64,000 bases of DNA from Streptomyces rhizoryzae (GTDB lineage: Bacteria > Actinomycetota > Actinomycetes > Streptomycetales > Streptomycetaceae). The position numbers and the translations under genes were made by a program. The stretch covers positions 62,001 to 126,000 of the forward strand of contig NZ_JALMUV010000008.1 in NCBI RefSeq assembly GCF_023155275.1. Direction: 5' to 3'. Below are positions 53,519 through 62,551 of the stretch, one piece after another. Positions within the stretch are counted from its first letter, which is position 1; every line of letters starts with the position of its first letter. The notes under the pieces are model-generated. The model saw only the letters and a list, made by a program, of their open reading frames with translations, had not been told where the DNA came from and did no database searches.

Positions 53519-54313
53519 TCAGAGCGTCTTGACCGTGCCGCCGTCGATGACATGGTCCGCGCCGGTGATGTTCGCGGCCACGTCGGAGAGCAGGAAGGTG
53601 ATCAGTGCCGCCACCTCCCGCGGCTCGGTGATCCGCCCGGTGGTGATGCCGAACGCCTCCGGAAGCCGCTCCAGGAACGCGGCGTGCTCCGCCCCGGCGA
53701 GCGCCGCCACCTTGCCGCCGAAGCCGTCCGGGTCCTCCCAGAGGGCGGTCCGCACGACGCCCGGCGACACGGTGTTGACCCGTACACCGCGCGGCCCGAA
53801 CTCCTCCGCCAGCGACTTCCCCAGGGCCGCCAGCGCCGCCTTCGCCGCGCTGTAGGCGACCGGGCCGGCGGCCGGCATCCGGGAGTTGATGGACGAGACG
53901 TTGACGATCGCGCCGCGGCGCTCGATCAGGCTGGGCAGCGCGGCCCGGCTGGTGCGCACCGCGCTCAGCAGGTTGAGGCCGAGGACCGCGGACCACTGGG
54001 CGTCGTCGGTGTCCAGGAAGCCGGCCGGCTCCACGGCGTCGCCACCGCCGACGTTGTTGACCAGCAGGTCGATCCCGCCCAGCTCCGCGAAGGCGCGGTC
54101 CATCAGGGCGGCCACGCCCTCCGGGGTGCCGAGATCCGCACGGACCGCGCAGGCCCCGGCCTCCGTCAGCTCGGGCGTGAGGGTGCGCGCGGCGCCGACG
54201 ACCCGCACCCCCTCCTCGATCAGGGCCCGGACGGTGGCCAGCCCGATGCCGCGGCTGGCACCGGTGACGACGGCGGTCTTACCGGTGAGGTTGAGCTGCA
54301 CGACGATCCACAT
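53519..54313 (-). CDS. Short-chain dehydrogenase/reductase
   Basis: 264 residues. NAD(P) motif TGASRGIG, LLVNNVGGGD, the catalytic Ser in VNVSSINSRMPAAGPVAYSAAKAAL with the Tyr-x-x-x-Lys motif, and PGVVRTALWEDPDG. Classical SDR, reducing or oxidising a carbonyl/alcohol; substrate unknown. ATG 54313 is preceded by a symmetric TAGTT-N4-AACTA sequence. Confidence 0.92.
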   Translation of the reverse strand: MWIVVQLNLTGKTAVVTGASRGIGLATVRALIEEGVRVVGAARTLTPELTEAGACAVRADLGTPEGVAALMDRAFAELGGIDLLVNNVGGGDAVEPAGFLDTDDAQWSAVLGLNLLSAVRTSRAALPSLIERRGAIVNVSSINSRMPAAGPVAYSAAKAALAALGKSLAEEFGPRGVRVNTVSPGVVRTALWEDPDGFGGKVAALAGAEHAAFLERLPEAFGITTGRITEPREVAALITFLLSDVAANITGADHVIDGGTVKTL

Positions 54314-54318
54314 CCTCG

Positions 54319-54336
54319 GAACTAGTTCTTTAACTA
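54319..54336. promoter_or_regulatory. Candidate operator in front of the SDR gene
   Basis: GAACTAGTTC (54319-54328) overlaps TAGTT-CTTT-AACTA (54323-54336), two nested inverted repeats ending six bases before the SDR ATG. Likely bound by a TetR or MarR/HxlR repressor. Confidence 0.55.
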
Positions 54337-54395
54337 CAGGTACAAAAATGGGCCGAAAAAAACCGCCGGCAACCGACAGGTTCCGGCGGCCTCCC

Positions 54396-54974
54396 TCAGA
54401 GCGCGTCGACCGCGGCGTCGACGATCCGGGCGAGCCGCTCGGGGCCCTCGGCGACCCGGGCCAGCAGCCGGAGGCCGACGGTGGCGCTGAGCAGCAGGCT
54501 CCCGATCGCCCGGGCGTCCCGGTCGGGCGCGATCTCACCCGACCGCTGCCCCTCCTCGACCAGGGCCCGGAACGCCTCCTCGGTCCGGTCGAACATCCGG
54601 CGGACCAGATCGGTGGCGGCCGCGTCCCCGCCGGCGAGCTCCGCCGCGGTGTTGACGGCGAAGCAGCCCCGGCGGTCCGGATCGGCCAGATCCATCCCGG
54701 CGAGCATCCACAGCACCTCGCGCAGCCGCTCCTTGACCGGACCGGTCCGCTCCAGCAGCTCCACGAGAGCCTGCGCCTGGCTGTCCCGGTATCGGGCCAG
54801 CGCCTTCTCGAACAGCGCGTGCTTGCTGCCGAACGCGTGGTAGAGACTGCCCTTGCCGATACCGAGCGCATCCACCAGGTCCTGCGGCGTCGTCCCGGCA
54901 TACCCCTTGCGCCAGAACACCTGCATCGCCTGCTCGACGGCATCATCCGGATCGAACTGCCTGGGCCTTCCCAT
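54396..54974 (-). CDS. TetR-family regulator
   Basis: 192 residues. HTH: MGRPRQFDPDDAVEQAMQVFWRKGYAGTTPQDLVDALGIGKGSLYHAFGSKHALFEKAL. The C-terminal domain LADPDRRGCFAVNTAAELAGGD matches the NemR/YjdC-like group that senses electrophiles. ATG 54974. Upstream lies a perfect TTCTTGACC-N4-GGTCAAGAA operator. It probably controls itself and the SDR or the reductase at 55207. Confidence 0.9.
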   Translation of the reverse strand: MGRPRQFDPDDAVEQAMQVFWRKGYAGTTPQDLVDALGIGKGSLYHAFGSKHALFEKALARYRDSQAQALVELLERTGPVKERLREVLWMLAGMDLADPDRRGCFAVNTAAELAGGDAAATDLVRRMFDRTEEAFRALVEEGQRSGEIAPDRDARAIGSLLLSATVGLRLLARVAEGPERLARIVDAAVDAL

Positions 54975-54992
54975 GCCTTGACCCTAACACCA

Positions 54993-55014
54993 TTCTTGAC
55001 CCATAGGTCAAGAA
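54993..55014. promoter_or_regulatory. TetR operator TTCTTGACC-N4-GGTCAAGAA
   Basis: Perfect 9-bp inverted repeat with CATA spacer, 19 bases upstream of the TetR start. A half-site TTGACC recurs closer to the gene (54979-54984). Confidence 0.8.
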
Positions 55015-55206
55015 CTCTCGCGCGACCCCGCCGCGGCATTCCACCGTGAGGGTGAGGTCGAGATCAGGCGGCTTGCCCGGGCCGGCCGGGTGCACCACGC
55101 TGAGCCCCGAGCACGAGGACTGCCGGCGAGCCCGGATCACGCACCGATGAGTTCCCGCGCCGCGCTGGTCCCTGCGCCGGACACCCACGGACGGAAGGCT
55201 GGGGCC

Positions 55207-55773
55207 ATGCGCAAACTGATCTACGGCATGAATTTGACCCTGGACGGCTACATCGCCGCGGCCGGCGACGACATCGGCTGGAGCGGACCGCCGAGCGACG
55301 AGCTGTTCCAGTGGTGGCTCGACCACGAGCGGGCGAGTGGCCTGTCGCTGTACGGGCGCAAGCTCTGGGAGGCGATGAGCCCCTACTGGCCGACCCGCGA
55401 CCAGCAGCCCGACGCCACCCCGGCGGAGATCGAGTTCGCGCGGAACTGGCGGGAGACGCCCAAGGTGGTGTTCTCCTCGACGATCGGCACGGTCGACGGG
55501 AACACCCGCCTGGTCACCGGCGACGCGATCGCCGAGATCACCCGGCTCAAGGCCGGGGACGGCGGCCCGATGACCATCGGCGGCGCCACGCTCGCCGGCG
55601 CGGCCCTGCGCGCCGGGCTGATCGACGAGTACGTGATCGCCACCCATCCGGTCCTGGTGGGCGGCGGCACACCGTTCTTCCCCGCGCTGGACGGCCGGGT
55701 GCACCTGAACCTGCTGGAAACGCGGACGTTCCCCGGCGGCGTGGTCCTGACCAGGTACGAAACGAGGCGTTGA
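55207..55773 (+). CDS. Dihydrofolate-reductase/RibD C-terminal-domain family protein
   Basis: 188 residues: MRKLIYGMNLTLDGYIAAAGDDIGWSGP, SLYGRKLWEAMSPYWPT, KVVFSSTIGTVDGNTRLV, GPMTIGGATLAGAALRAGLIDEYVIATHPVLVGGGTPFF. This is the RibD C-terminal fold that binds NADPH, common as stand-alone reductases in actinobacteria. Substrate unknown. Divergent from the TetR gene, so possibly its target. Confidence 0.88.
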   Translation: MRKLIYGMNLTLDGYIAAAGDDIGWSGPPSDELFQWWLDHERASGLSLYGRKLWEAMSPYWPTRDQQPDATPAEIEFARNWRETPKVVFSSTIGTVDGNTRLVTGDAIAEITRLKAGDGGPMTIGGATLAGAALRAGLIDEYVIATHPVLVGGGTPFFPALDGRVHLNLLETRTFPGGVVLTRYETRR

Positions 55774-55808
55774 ACAGCGGCACCCACGCGCCGGCCCCAC
55801 GCGCCCCG

Positions 55809-57287
55809 CTACGTCTGCGCCATATCCACGAAACGCGAGTAATGGCCCTGGAATGCCACGGTGATGGTCGCGGTGGGGCCGTTACGGTGCTTTGCCACGA
55901 TCAGGTCCGCCTCACCGGCGCGCGGCGATTCCTTTTCGTAGGCGTCCTCGCGGTGCAGCAGGATGACCATGTCGGCATCCTGCTCGATGGAACCGGATTC
56001 ACGCAGGTCGGAGACCATCGGCTTCTTGTCCGTACGCTGCTCGGGACCACGGTTCAGCTGGGAGAGCGCGATGACCGGGAGTTCCAGCTCCTTGGCGAGC
56101 AGCTTGAGGTTACGGGACATGTCCGAGACCTCCTGCTGCCGGCTCTCGGCCCGCTTGGAACCACCGGACTGCATCAGCTGGAGATAGTCGATGACGACCA
56201 GTTTCAGCTCGTTCCGCTGCTTCAGCCGGCGGCATTTCGCGCGGATCTCCATCATCGAGAGATTCGGCGAGTCATCGATGTAGAGCGGAGCGGCCGAGAC
56301 ATCCGGCATACGGCGCGCCAGCCGCGTCCAGTCGTCGTCCGTCATACTGCCGGACCGCATGTGGTGCAGCGCCACCCGGGCCTCGGCGGACAGCAGACGC
56401 ATCGCGATTTCGTTGCGCCCCATTTCGAGCGAGAAGATCACGCTCGGCAGATTGTTCTTGATCGAGCAGGCCCGCGCAAAATCCAGCGCGAGCGTCGACT
56501 TGCCCATGGCCGGACGCGCCGCGATCACGATCATCTGGCCCGGATGCAGACCGTTGGTCAGCGCGTCGAGATCGGTGAAGCCGGTCGGCACACCGGTCAT
56601 CTGCCCCTGCCGCGAGCCGATCGCCTCGATCTCGTCGAGCGCGCCCTCCATGATCTCGCTGAGCGGGAGGTAGTCCTCGCTGGTCCGCTGCTCGGTGACG
56701 GCGTAGATCTCGGCCTGGGCCTTGTTGACGATCTCGTCGACGTCGCCGTCGGCGGCGTATCCCATCTGCGTGATCCGGGTACCGGCCTCGACGAGGCGGC
56801 GCAGCACGGCCCGCTCGTGGACGATCTCCGCGTAGTACTCGGCGTTGGCGGCGGTCGGCACGGACTGCACGAGGGTGTGCAGGTAGGAGGCGCCGCCGAC
56901 CCGCCCGATCTCACCGCGCTTGGTCAGCTCGGCCGCGACGGTGATCGGGTCGGCCGGCTCGCCCTTGGCGTAGAGGTCGAGGATCGCCTGGTAGATCAGC
57001 TCATGGGCGGGACGGTAGAAGTCCTCGCCCTTGAGGACCTCCACGACGTCCGCGATGGCGTCCTTGGAGAGCAGCATGCCGCCGAGCACCGACTGCTCGG
57101 CGTCCAGGTCCTGCGGCGGGACCCGCTCGAAGCCACCGGCCCAGGAGCCGCCGCCGTCCTCGTCGCGGTCCGGGCGGTCGCCCCGGCCCCGGCCCTTGCC
57201 CTCGCCGCGGCGGGAGCGGGCGGCCGGCAGCAGGTCGCTGGGACCGGAGTCCGCCCAGGGGTCGTCCATGGGCTCGGGAATGCTCAC
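55809..57287 (-). CDS. dnaB: Replicative DNA helicase DnaB
   Basis: 492 residues. N-terminal domain RVPPQDLDAEQSVLGGMLLSKDAIADVVEVL; RecA-like domain with Walker A AARPAMGKSTLALDF, VIFSLEMGRNEIAMRLLSAEA, LVVIDYLQLMQSGG and ALSQLNRGPEQRTDKKPMVSDLRESGSIEQDADMVILLHRED. It unwinds the replication fork as a hexamer. Normal length and no intein. GTG start at 57287 with AGGAGG upstream. Its 460-base leader region carries several DnaA-box-like sequences. Confidence 0.97.
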   Translation of the reverse strand: MSIPEPMDDPWADSGPSDLLPAARSRRGEGKGRGRGDRPDRDEDGGGSWAGGFERVPPQDLDAEQSVLGGMLLSKDAIADVVEVLKGEDFYRPAHELIYQAILDLYAKGEPADPITVAAELTKRGEIGRVGGASYLHTLVQSVPTAANAEYYAEIVHERAVLRRLVEAGTRITQMGYAADGDVDEIVNKAQAEIYAVTEQRTSEDYLPLSEIMEGALDEIEAIGSRQGQMTGVPTGFTDLDALTNGLHPGQMIVIAARPAMGKSTLALDFARACSIKNNLPSVIFSLEMGRNEIAMRLLSAEARVALHHMRSGSMTDDDWTRLARRMPDVSAAPLYIDDSPNLSMMEIRAKCRRLKQRNELKLVVIDYLQLMQSGGSKRAESRQQEVSDMSRNLKLLAKELELPVIALSQLNRGPEQRTDKKPMVSDLRESGSIEQDADMVILLHREDAYEKESPRAGEADLIVAKHRNGPTATITVAFQGHYSRFVDMAQT

Positions 57288-57749
57288 CCCGGCACCTCCT
57301 CCCGTCCGCGGCGCGGACCTTGCTGCGCGGTTCTTTCTTACGGCACAGCCCTGACAATCGAAGACGCCCGGCTCCGGTTACGGCGCGTCGAGTTCGGACG
57401 GCGTGTGAAGGGCCGGAACAGGCGGCGGGTGCCGGACCACGGTAGGCCCGCGCGCACCGTCCGCCAATCTGGTTATCCACAGGCCATGTGGATGACCGCC
57501 CCATACCTGTGGAGAACTCCCCGGATCCTGTGCACGGGCTGGGGGAAACTGCTGTGGACAAGCACACAGTCACGCCCCCCTCGCCGCGCTGACCTGCGCC
57601 TTTCTCATCCATAGGCTGTGGGGGAGAAAAACTTCGGCAACCTGTTCATGATCGTCGCACGCCCTGTGCGAACACCGGCTCCACCCAGCGAAAAGTAATA
57701 AGCACTACGCACTTGCACCACTTACCTGTGGACGATTAGATTGCCCCTC
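57288..57749. other. dnaB upstream region with DnaA-box cluster
   Basis: DnaA-box-like 9-mers at 57473-57481 (TTATCCACA), 57487-57495 (TCATCCACA on the reverse strand), 57508-57516 (TTCTCCACA, reverse), 57553-57561 (TTGTCCACA, reverse, Streptomyces consensus), 57605-57613 (TCATCCATA) and 57727-57735 (TCGTCCACA, reverse). No protein-coding gene. Promoters for dnaB and the MATE gene must lie here. Confidence 0.6.
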
Positions 57750-59087
57750 ATGACATCGGCTCCCGCGACGCCCCGGCGCGCCCTCCGCCGCCATGACCGC
57801 GAGATCCTCGGTCTGGCCCTGCCCGCCTTCGGCTCGCTCGTCGCGGAACCGCTCTTCGTCATGGTCGACAGCGCCGTCATCGGCCACCTCGGCACCCGCC
57901 AGCTCGCCGGTCTCGGCGTCGCCGCGGCCCTGCTGACCACCGCCGTCTCGGTCTTCGTCTTCCTCGCCTACGCCACCACCGCCGCGGTCGCCCGCCGGGT
58001 CGGCGCCGGGGACCTCCCCGCCGCGATACGCCAGGGCATGGACGGCATCTGGCTCGCCCTGCTCCTCGGCGCGGGCGTCATCGCCGCCGTCCTGCCCACC
58101 GCCCCCTGGCTCGTCGAAGCCTTCGGCGCCTCACCGGCCGCCGCCCCGTACGCCACGACGTACCTGCGGATCAGCGCGCTCGGCATCCCCGCGATGCTGG
58201 TCGTCCTCGCCGCCACCGGCGTCCTCCGCGGCCTCCAGGACACCAGGACCCCGCTCTACGTCGCCCTCGGCGGCTTCACCGCCAACGCCGGCCTCAACGC
58301 CGCCCTGGTCTACCTCGCCGGCCTCGGCATCGCCGGCTCCGCCTGGGGCACCGTGATCGCCCAGTGCGGCATGGCCGCCGTCTACCTCACCGTCGTCGTC
58401 CGCGGTGCCCGCCGCCACGGCGCCTCGCTGCGCCCGGACGCCGCCGGCATCCGCGCCTGCGCTCAGGCCGGCGTCCCGCTGCTGATCCGCACCCTCTCGC
58501 TGCGCGCGGTGCTGATGATCGCCACCGCGGTGGCCGCCCGGCTCGGTGACGCCGAGATCGCCGCCCACCAGATCGTGCAGTCGCTCTGGCAGCTGCTGGC
58601 GTTCGCCCTGGACGCCATCGCCATCGCCGGACAGGCCATCATAGGCCGCTACCTCGGCGCCGGGGACCGGGACGGCGCCCGCGCCGCCTGCCGCCGCATG
58701 GTCCAGTGGGGCATCGCCGCCGGCGTCGTCCTCGGCCTGCTGGTCGTCCTCGCCCGGCCGCTGTTCATCCCGCTCTTCACCACCGATCCGGCCGTGCGGG
58801 CCCCGCTGCTCACCACTCTCCTGGTCGTCGCCCTCACCCAGCCGGTCTCCGGCGTCGTCTTCATCCTCGACGGCGTCCTGATGGGCGCGGGCGACGGCCC
58901 GTACCTCGCCGGCGCGATGGTGGTGACGCTCGTCCTGTTCGCGCCGGTGGCGCTGGCCGTACCGGTCCTCGGCGGCGGGCTGGTCGCCCTGTGGTGGGCG
59001 ATGGCCCTGATGATGACCGTCCGCATGCTCACGCTCTGGCTGCGCACCCGCTCCGGACGGTGGATTGTGACCGGGGCCTCCCGTTGA
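57750..59087 (+). CDS. MATE-family efflux transporter (DinF-like)
   Basis: 445 residues from ATG 57750 (TTG 57741 possible). Twelve transmembrane helices in two MATE halves. Signature segments: EILGLALPAFGSLVAEPLFVMVDSAVIGHLGTRQLAGLGVAA and LDAIAIAGQAIIGRYLGAGDRDGA. Na+- or H+-driven drug/metabolite exporter. The first codons lie close to the last DnaA-box-like site. Divergent from dnaB. Confidence 0.93.
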   Translation: MTSAPATPRRALRRHDREILGLALPAFGSLVAEPLFVMVDSAVIGHLGTRQLAGLGVAAALLTTAVSVFVFLAYATTAAVARRVGAGDLPAAIRQGMDGIWLALLLGAGVIAAVLPTAPWLVEAFGASPAAAPYATTYLRISALGIPAMLVVLAATGVLRGLQDTRTPLYVALGGFTANAGLNAALVYLAGLGIAGSAWGTVIAQCGMAAVYLTVVVRGARRHGASLRPDAAGIRACAQAGVPLLIRTLSLRAVLMIATAVAARLGDAEIAAHQIVQSLWQLLAFALDAIAIAGQAIIGRYLGAGDRDGARAACRRMVQWGIAAGVVLGLLVVLARPLFIPLFTTDPAVRAPLLTTLLVVALTQPVSGVVFILDGVLMGAGDGPYLAGAMVVTLVLFAPVALAVPVLGGGLVALWWAMALMMTVRMLTLWLRTRSGRWIVTGASR

Positions 59088-59129
59088 GGGACCTCCCCAG
59101 TTCCGGGGAACCGTGCAGATAATGACCTT

Positions 59130-59993
59130 GTGCGCGCGCTTGCCAGAAAGTCCGTCCTGCCCCTGACACTGGTCGTCGTCGGGGCAGCCGCAGTGGTGGG
59201 CTACGCCGCGGAGGAAACACCCCCGGGCAGAGCCGCCGGCCACAGCGGTTACGGCAAGTCCGGCGAGCCGGGCCAGGCCCCCGAGGACCAGGACCCCTCC
59301 GCCACCGCCCCGCCGCGGGACGGCAACGCCTACACCCCGCGCCGCACCGAGGAGAACGCCCGGATCGGCGCGGTCTTCGAGAAGGACGACCACGGGGCCC
59401 ACTTCTGCACCGCCAGCGTGGTGCAGAGCCCGGGTCGCAACATGCTGGTCACCGCCGCCCACTGCGCCTTCGACGCCGACAGCGGGAAACCGGTCGACGA
59501 CCTGGTCTTCGCCCCCGACTACCGCAACGGCGAGGAGCCCACCGGCCTGTGGAAGGTCAGCAAGGTCGTGGTCGACGACCGCTGGGCGACATCACAGGAC
59601 GAGGACCTCGACGTCGCCTTCCTCATCCTCGACCCCAAGCAGGGCAAGCAGATCCAGGACGTCCTGGGCGGCAACAGCATCGGCATCGACCGCGGCTTCG
59701 ACAACGAGGTCAAGATCACCGGCTATCCCACCAGCCGCGACACCCCGATCTCCTGCCAGAACCGCACCACGAAGTTCAGCGACACCCAGATGCGCGTCCA
59801 GTGCACCGACTTCGAGGGCGGCACCAGCGGCAGCCCCTGGCTCGCCGACTACGACCCCAAGAGCCACACCGGCACGGTCATCGGCGTCCTCGGCGGCCAC
59901 GAGGGCGGCGGCGACCAGGACGACGTCTCGTACGCCGCGTACTTCGACGAGGACATCGCCAAGCTCTACCAGCGGGCCCAGGACGAGGACTGA
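59130..59993 (+). CDS. Secreted trypsin-like serine protease
   Basis: 287 residues from GTG 59130. A signal/anchor segment (LPLTLVVVGAAAVVGYAA, about 10-27) is followed by a Pro/Gly-rich linker and an S1-family domain. Catalytic His is in LVTAAHCAF, Asp in EDLDVAFLIL and Ser in FEGGTSGSPWL. Cys pairs HFCTAS/AHC and ISC/VQC can form two disulfides. Exported peptidase, possibly of the V8/glutamyl-type group. Begins 42 bases after the MATE gene. A strong terminator follows. Confidence 0.9.
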   Translation: MRALARKSVLPLTLVVVGAAAVVGYAAEETPPGRAAGHSGYGKSGEPGQAPEDQDPSATAPPRDGNAYTPRRTEENARIGAVFEKDDHGAHFCTASVVQSPGRNMLVTAAHCAFDADSGKPVDDLVFAPDYRNGEEPTGLWKVSKVVVDDRWATSQDEDLDVAFLILDPKQGKQIQDVLGGNSIGIDRGFDNEVKITGYPTSRDTPISCQNRTTKFSDTQMRVQCTDFEGGTSGSPWLADYDPKSHTGTVIGVLGGHEGGGDQDDVSYAAYFDEDIAKLYQRAQDED

Positions 59994-60020
59994 GTCCGCC
60001 CCGGACGCCCCGCAACGCCA

Positions 60021-60051
60021 AGGGCCGCACCCCGTGACGGGGTGCGGCCCT
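60021..60051. terminator. Strong bidirectional terminator between the protease gene and rplI
   Basis: Perfect 13-bp stem AGGGCCGCACCCC / GGGGTGCGGCCCT with a 5-base GTGAC loop, followed by TTC. Located in the convergent gap, ending both operons. Confidence 0.9.
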
Positions 60052-60087
60052 TCAGCGCTGTGCTGGGTACTGCGCTCAGTACGCCAC

Positions 60088-60534
60088 TCAGGCGGCGACG
60101 ACCTCGACGCCGAGCTTCGCGACGACCTCGGCGTGCAGACGCACCGAGACCTGGTGCGCGCCCAGGGTCTTGATCGGCGAACCGACCTCGACGCGGCGCT
60201 TGTCGACGTCCGGACCACCGGCAGCCTTGATCGCCGAGGCGATGTCGGCCTGGGTGACGGAGCCGAACAGGCGGCCCGCGTCGCCGGCGCGCACGGCCAG
60301 CTTCACGTTGACGCCCTCGAGCTGGGCCTTGACCTCGTTGGCCTGCTCGATCGTGGCGATCTCGCGGATCTTGCGACCGCGGCGGATCTGCTCGACGTCC
60401 TTCTCGCCACCCTTGGTCCAGCGGATCGCGAAACCGCGCGGGACCAGGTAGTTACGGGCGTACCCGTCCTTGACGTCAACGACGTCGCCGGCGGTGCCGA
60501 GACCGGAGACCTCGTGGGTGAGGATGATCTTCAT
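60088..60534 (-). CDS. rplI: 50S ribosomal protein L9
   Basis: 148 residues: [43 protein letters not shown] is the conserved L9 N-terminal domain. A long helix joins it to the C-terminal domain ([27 protein letters not shown]). Last gene of rpsF-ssb-rpsR-rplI, 18 bases after rpsR. Confidence 0.97.
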   Translation of the reverse strand: MKIILTHEVSGLGTAGDVVDVKDGYARNYLVPRGFAIRWTKGGEKDVEQIRRGRKIREIATIEQANEVKAQLEGVNVKLAVRAGDAGRLFGSVTQADIASAIKAAGGPDVDKRRVEVGSPIKTLGAHQVSVRLHAEVVAKLGVEVVAA

Positions 60535-60552
60535 GAGTCGGTCACCCTTCCC

Positions 60553-60789
60553 TTAGCGCGCGGTGGACGTGTAGGGCAGCAGCGCCATCTCACGGCTGTT
60601 CTTCACAGCCGTGGCGACGTCACGCTGGTGCTGAGTGCAGTTACCGGTGACCCGGCGGGCACGGATCTTGCCGCGGTCGGAGATGAACTTCCGCAGCAGG
60701 TTCGTGTCCTTGTAGTCGACGTAGGAGATCTTCTCCTTGCAGAACACGCAAACCTTCTTCTTAGGCTTGCGAGCAGGCGGCTTCGCCAT
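60553..60789 (-). CDS. rpsR: 30S ribosomal protein S18, zinc-binding (C+) form
   Basis: 78 residues, with CVFCKEK and a third Cys in [11 protein letters not shown], the zinc-binding (C+) type. Streptomyces also has a Cys-free paralogue induced by zinc starvation; this one should be the zinc-replete form. Between ssb and rplI in the operon; its leader carries two parS sites. Confidence 0.96.
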   Translation of the reverse strand: MAKPPARKPKKKVCVFCKEKISYVDYKDTNLLRKFISDRGKIRARRVTGNCTQHQRDVATAVKNSREMALLPYTSTAR

Positions 60790-60855
60790 TGTCTCTCTCC
60801 AGTGAATTCAAGAAGTGTGTGCTGTCGCCCTCAGGCCCCGGACGGTCTCCGGCCA

Positions 60856-60890
60856 CGTTTCACGTGAAACACGCCGTTTCACGTGAAACA
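60856..60890. other. Two parS sites between ssb and rpsR
   Basis: CGTTTCACGTGAAACA occurs at 60856-60871 and 60875-60890, separated by three bases (19-bp pitch), both with the exact 14-bp core. They lie in the 127-base ssb-rpsR spacer and are transcribed in the operon message, where each can form a short hairpin. Confidence 0.93.
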
Positions 60891-60916
60891 CCGGCGGAGG
60901 AATCCGTCGTACGGAC

Positions 60917-61504
60917 CTAGAAGGGCGGCTCGTCCGAGTAGCCGCCGCCGGAGCCGCCGCCCCAGCCACCGCCGCCGCCGCCCTGGCCACCGCCGGAGGG
61001 ACCGGTCGCCCACGGGTCGTCGGCCGGAGCGCCGCCGCCCTGCTGGCCGCCGCCGGAGCCGCCGCCCCAGCCGCCGCCACCCTGGCCACCGCCGCCCTGC
61101 TGGCCGCCGCCGAAGCCGCCGCCGCCCTGGCCACCGCGACCGCTGGTCTTGGTGACCTTCGCCGTGGCGTTCCGCAGGCTCGCGCCCACTTCCTCGACGT
61201 CGAGCTCGTACACCGTGCGCTTCACGCCCTCGCGATCCTCGTACGACCGCTGCTTGAGGCGGCCCTGGACGATCACGCGGGTGCCCCGCGTAAGGGATTC
61301 GGCGACGTTCTCCGCCGCCTGACGCCACACCGAGCAGGTCAGGAACAGGCTCTCGCCGTCCTTCCACTCATTGGTCTGGCGGTCGAAGGTGCGGGGGGTG
61401 GACGCGACGCGGAACTTCGCGACCGCCGCACCGGACGGGGTGAAGCGCAGCTCGGGGTCGTCGACAAGATTGCCGACAACCGTGATGACGGTCTCGCCTG
61501 CCAT
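60917..61504 (-). CDS. ssb: Single-stranded DNA-binding protein
   Basis: 195 residues. The OB fold ([50 protein letters not shown]...) is followed by a Gly/Gln-rich linker of about 80 residues. The conserved acidic tip is DEPPF, which recruits repair and replication proteins. Second gene of the operon after rpsF. Confidence 0.97.
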   Translation of the reverse strand: MAGETVITVVGNLVDDPELRFTPSGAAVAKFRVASTPRTFDRQTNEWKDGESLFLTCSVWRQAAENVAESLTRGTRVIVQGRLKQRSYEDREGVKRTVYELDVEEVGASLRNATAKVTKTSGRGGQGGGGFGGGQQGGGGQGGGGWGGGSGGGQQGGGAPADDPWATGPSGGGQGGGGGGWGGGSGGGYSDEPPF

Positions 61505-61586
61505 TAGGGGAACCTCTCGGCGGGTGTGCTGCTGGCTGCTGGTGTTGCTGCTACTCGAACCCGGTTACCGCTGGACGCGTACGCGC

Positions 61587-61877
61587 TCAGTGGGTCTCGG
61601 GACGGAGGACCTTGGTCCGGAGGACCGACTCGTTCAGGTTCATCTGACGGTCGAGCTCCTTGACGACCGCAGGCTCGGCCTGCAGGTCGATGACCGAGTA
61701 GATGCCCTCGGGCTTCTTGTTGATCTCGTACGAGAGACGACGACGGCCCCAGGTGTCGACCTTCTCGACCTTTCCGTTGCCCTCGCGGACGACGGAGAGG
61801 AAGTTCTCGATCAGGGGGGCGACAGCGCGCTCCTCAAGATCGGGGTCGAGGATGACCATCACCTCGTAGTGACGCAT
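61587..61877 (-). CDS. rpsF: 30S ribosomal protein S6
   Basis: 96 residues: [75 protein letters not shown], conserved S6 features. First gene of the rpsF-ssb-rpsR-rplI operon. ATG 61877 with GGAGGTGG upstream. The promoter lies in the divergent gap with 62106. Confidence 0.97.
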   Translation of the reverse strand: MRHYEVMVILDPDLEERAVAPLIENFLSVVREGNGKVEKVDTWGRRRLSYEINKKPEGIYSVIDLQAEPAVVKELDRQMNLNESVLRTKVLRPETH

Positions 61878-62105
61878 GGTGAACCCACCTCCTTTGGACT
61901 CAGCGGCCACGGTCGTTCCGTGGCAGGAGGGTCGTATGCGTTCCGCGCCGGTCCCGCCGGAGTATCCGGGCAGACATGGGCGCAGACCGTACAGAGTACC
62001 TGCCTACACGCTTCCGGTTGAAATCCGCCCGCGGGACCCCGCAATCTGGAACACAACGGGTGTGAGCGGCGTTACAGTGCGCCGCCCTGTCAGTGGAGGT
62101 GCCGT

Positions 62106-62423
62106 ATGGCACAGGCAGTACGGACCCAGCGGAATCTGATCTCTTTCCTCAACAGCGACGGCCGGCCCCATCCGGTGGAGAACACCCTCGCGGTCACCAC
62201 CCTCGTGCTCGGCGCGATCGCCGCCCTCACCGCTCTCTCACCCAGCCTGCACCTGATCAGCTCCTGGGTGGGCCTGATCGGGATCGGAACCGGGCTCTGG
62301 GGCCAGTACATCTCGTCCACGACGAGTGAGCGCTTCCTGTTGATCATCGGCCTCGGCGCCGCCGGCCTCGGCTTCTACATCGGCCTGGCGCACGGCGGTC
62401 TCTTCGGCGGCCTCTTCGGCTGA
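62106..62423 (+). CDS. Small membrane protein of unknown function
   Basis: 105 residues: a soluble start (MAQAVRTQRNLISFLNSDGRPHPVENTL) followed by three hydrophobic helices (LAVTTLVLGAIAALTAL; LISSWVGLIGIGTGLWGQYI; FLLIIGLGAAGLGFYIGLA) and a Gly-rich end. GGAGGTG precedes the ATG. Conserved position beside rpsF in streptomycetes is my recollection only. Function unknown. Confidence 0.75.
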   Translation: MAQAVRTQRNLISFLNSDGRPHPVENTLAVTTLVLGAIAALTALSPSLHLISSWVGLIGIGTGLWGQYISSTTSERFLLIIGLGAAGLGFYIGLAHGGLFGGLFG

Positions 62424-62551
62424 CCGCCACTCACCGGCATACGGGGCCCGGCCCCGCACGGCCCAGACGGAGCGCTCCCCGGCCACAGTAGGCTTCGGCG
62501 CGAGAGCCGGAGCCCCGACCAAGGGGACACACCAGCCGAGGAGCGCCCCGC

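Noticed and set aside
55809..57287. Possible intein in dnaB
   Set aside because: The protein is 492 residues with contiguous Walker motifs; no insertion.
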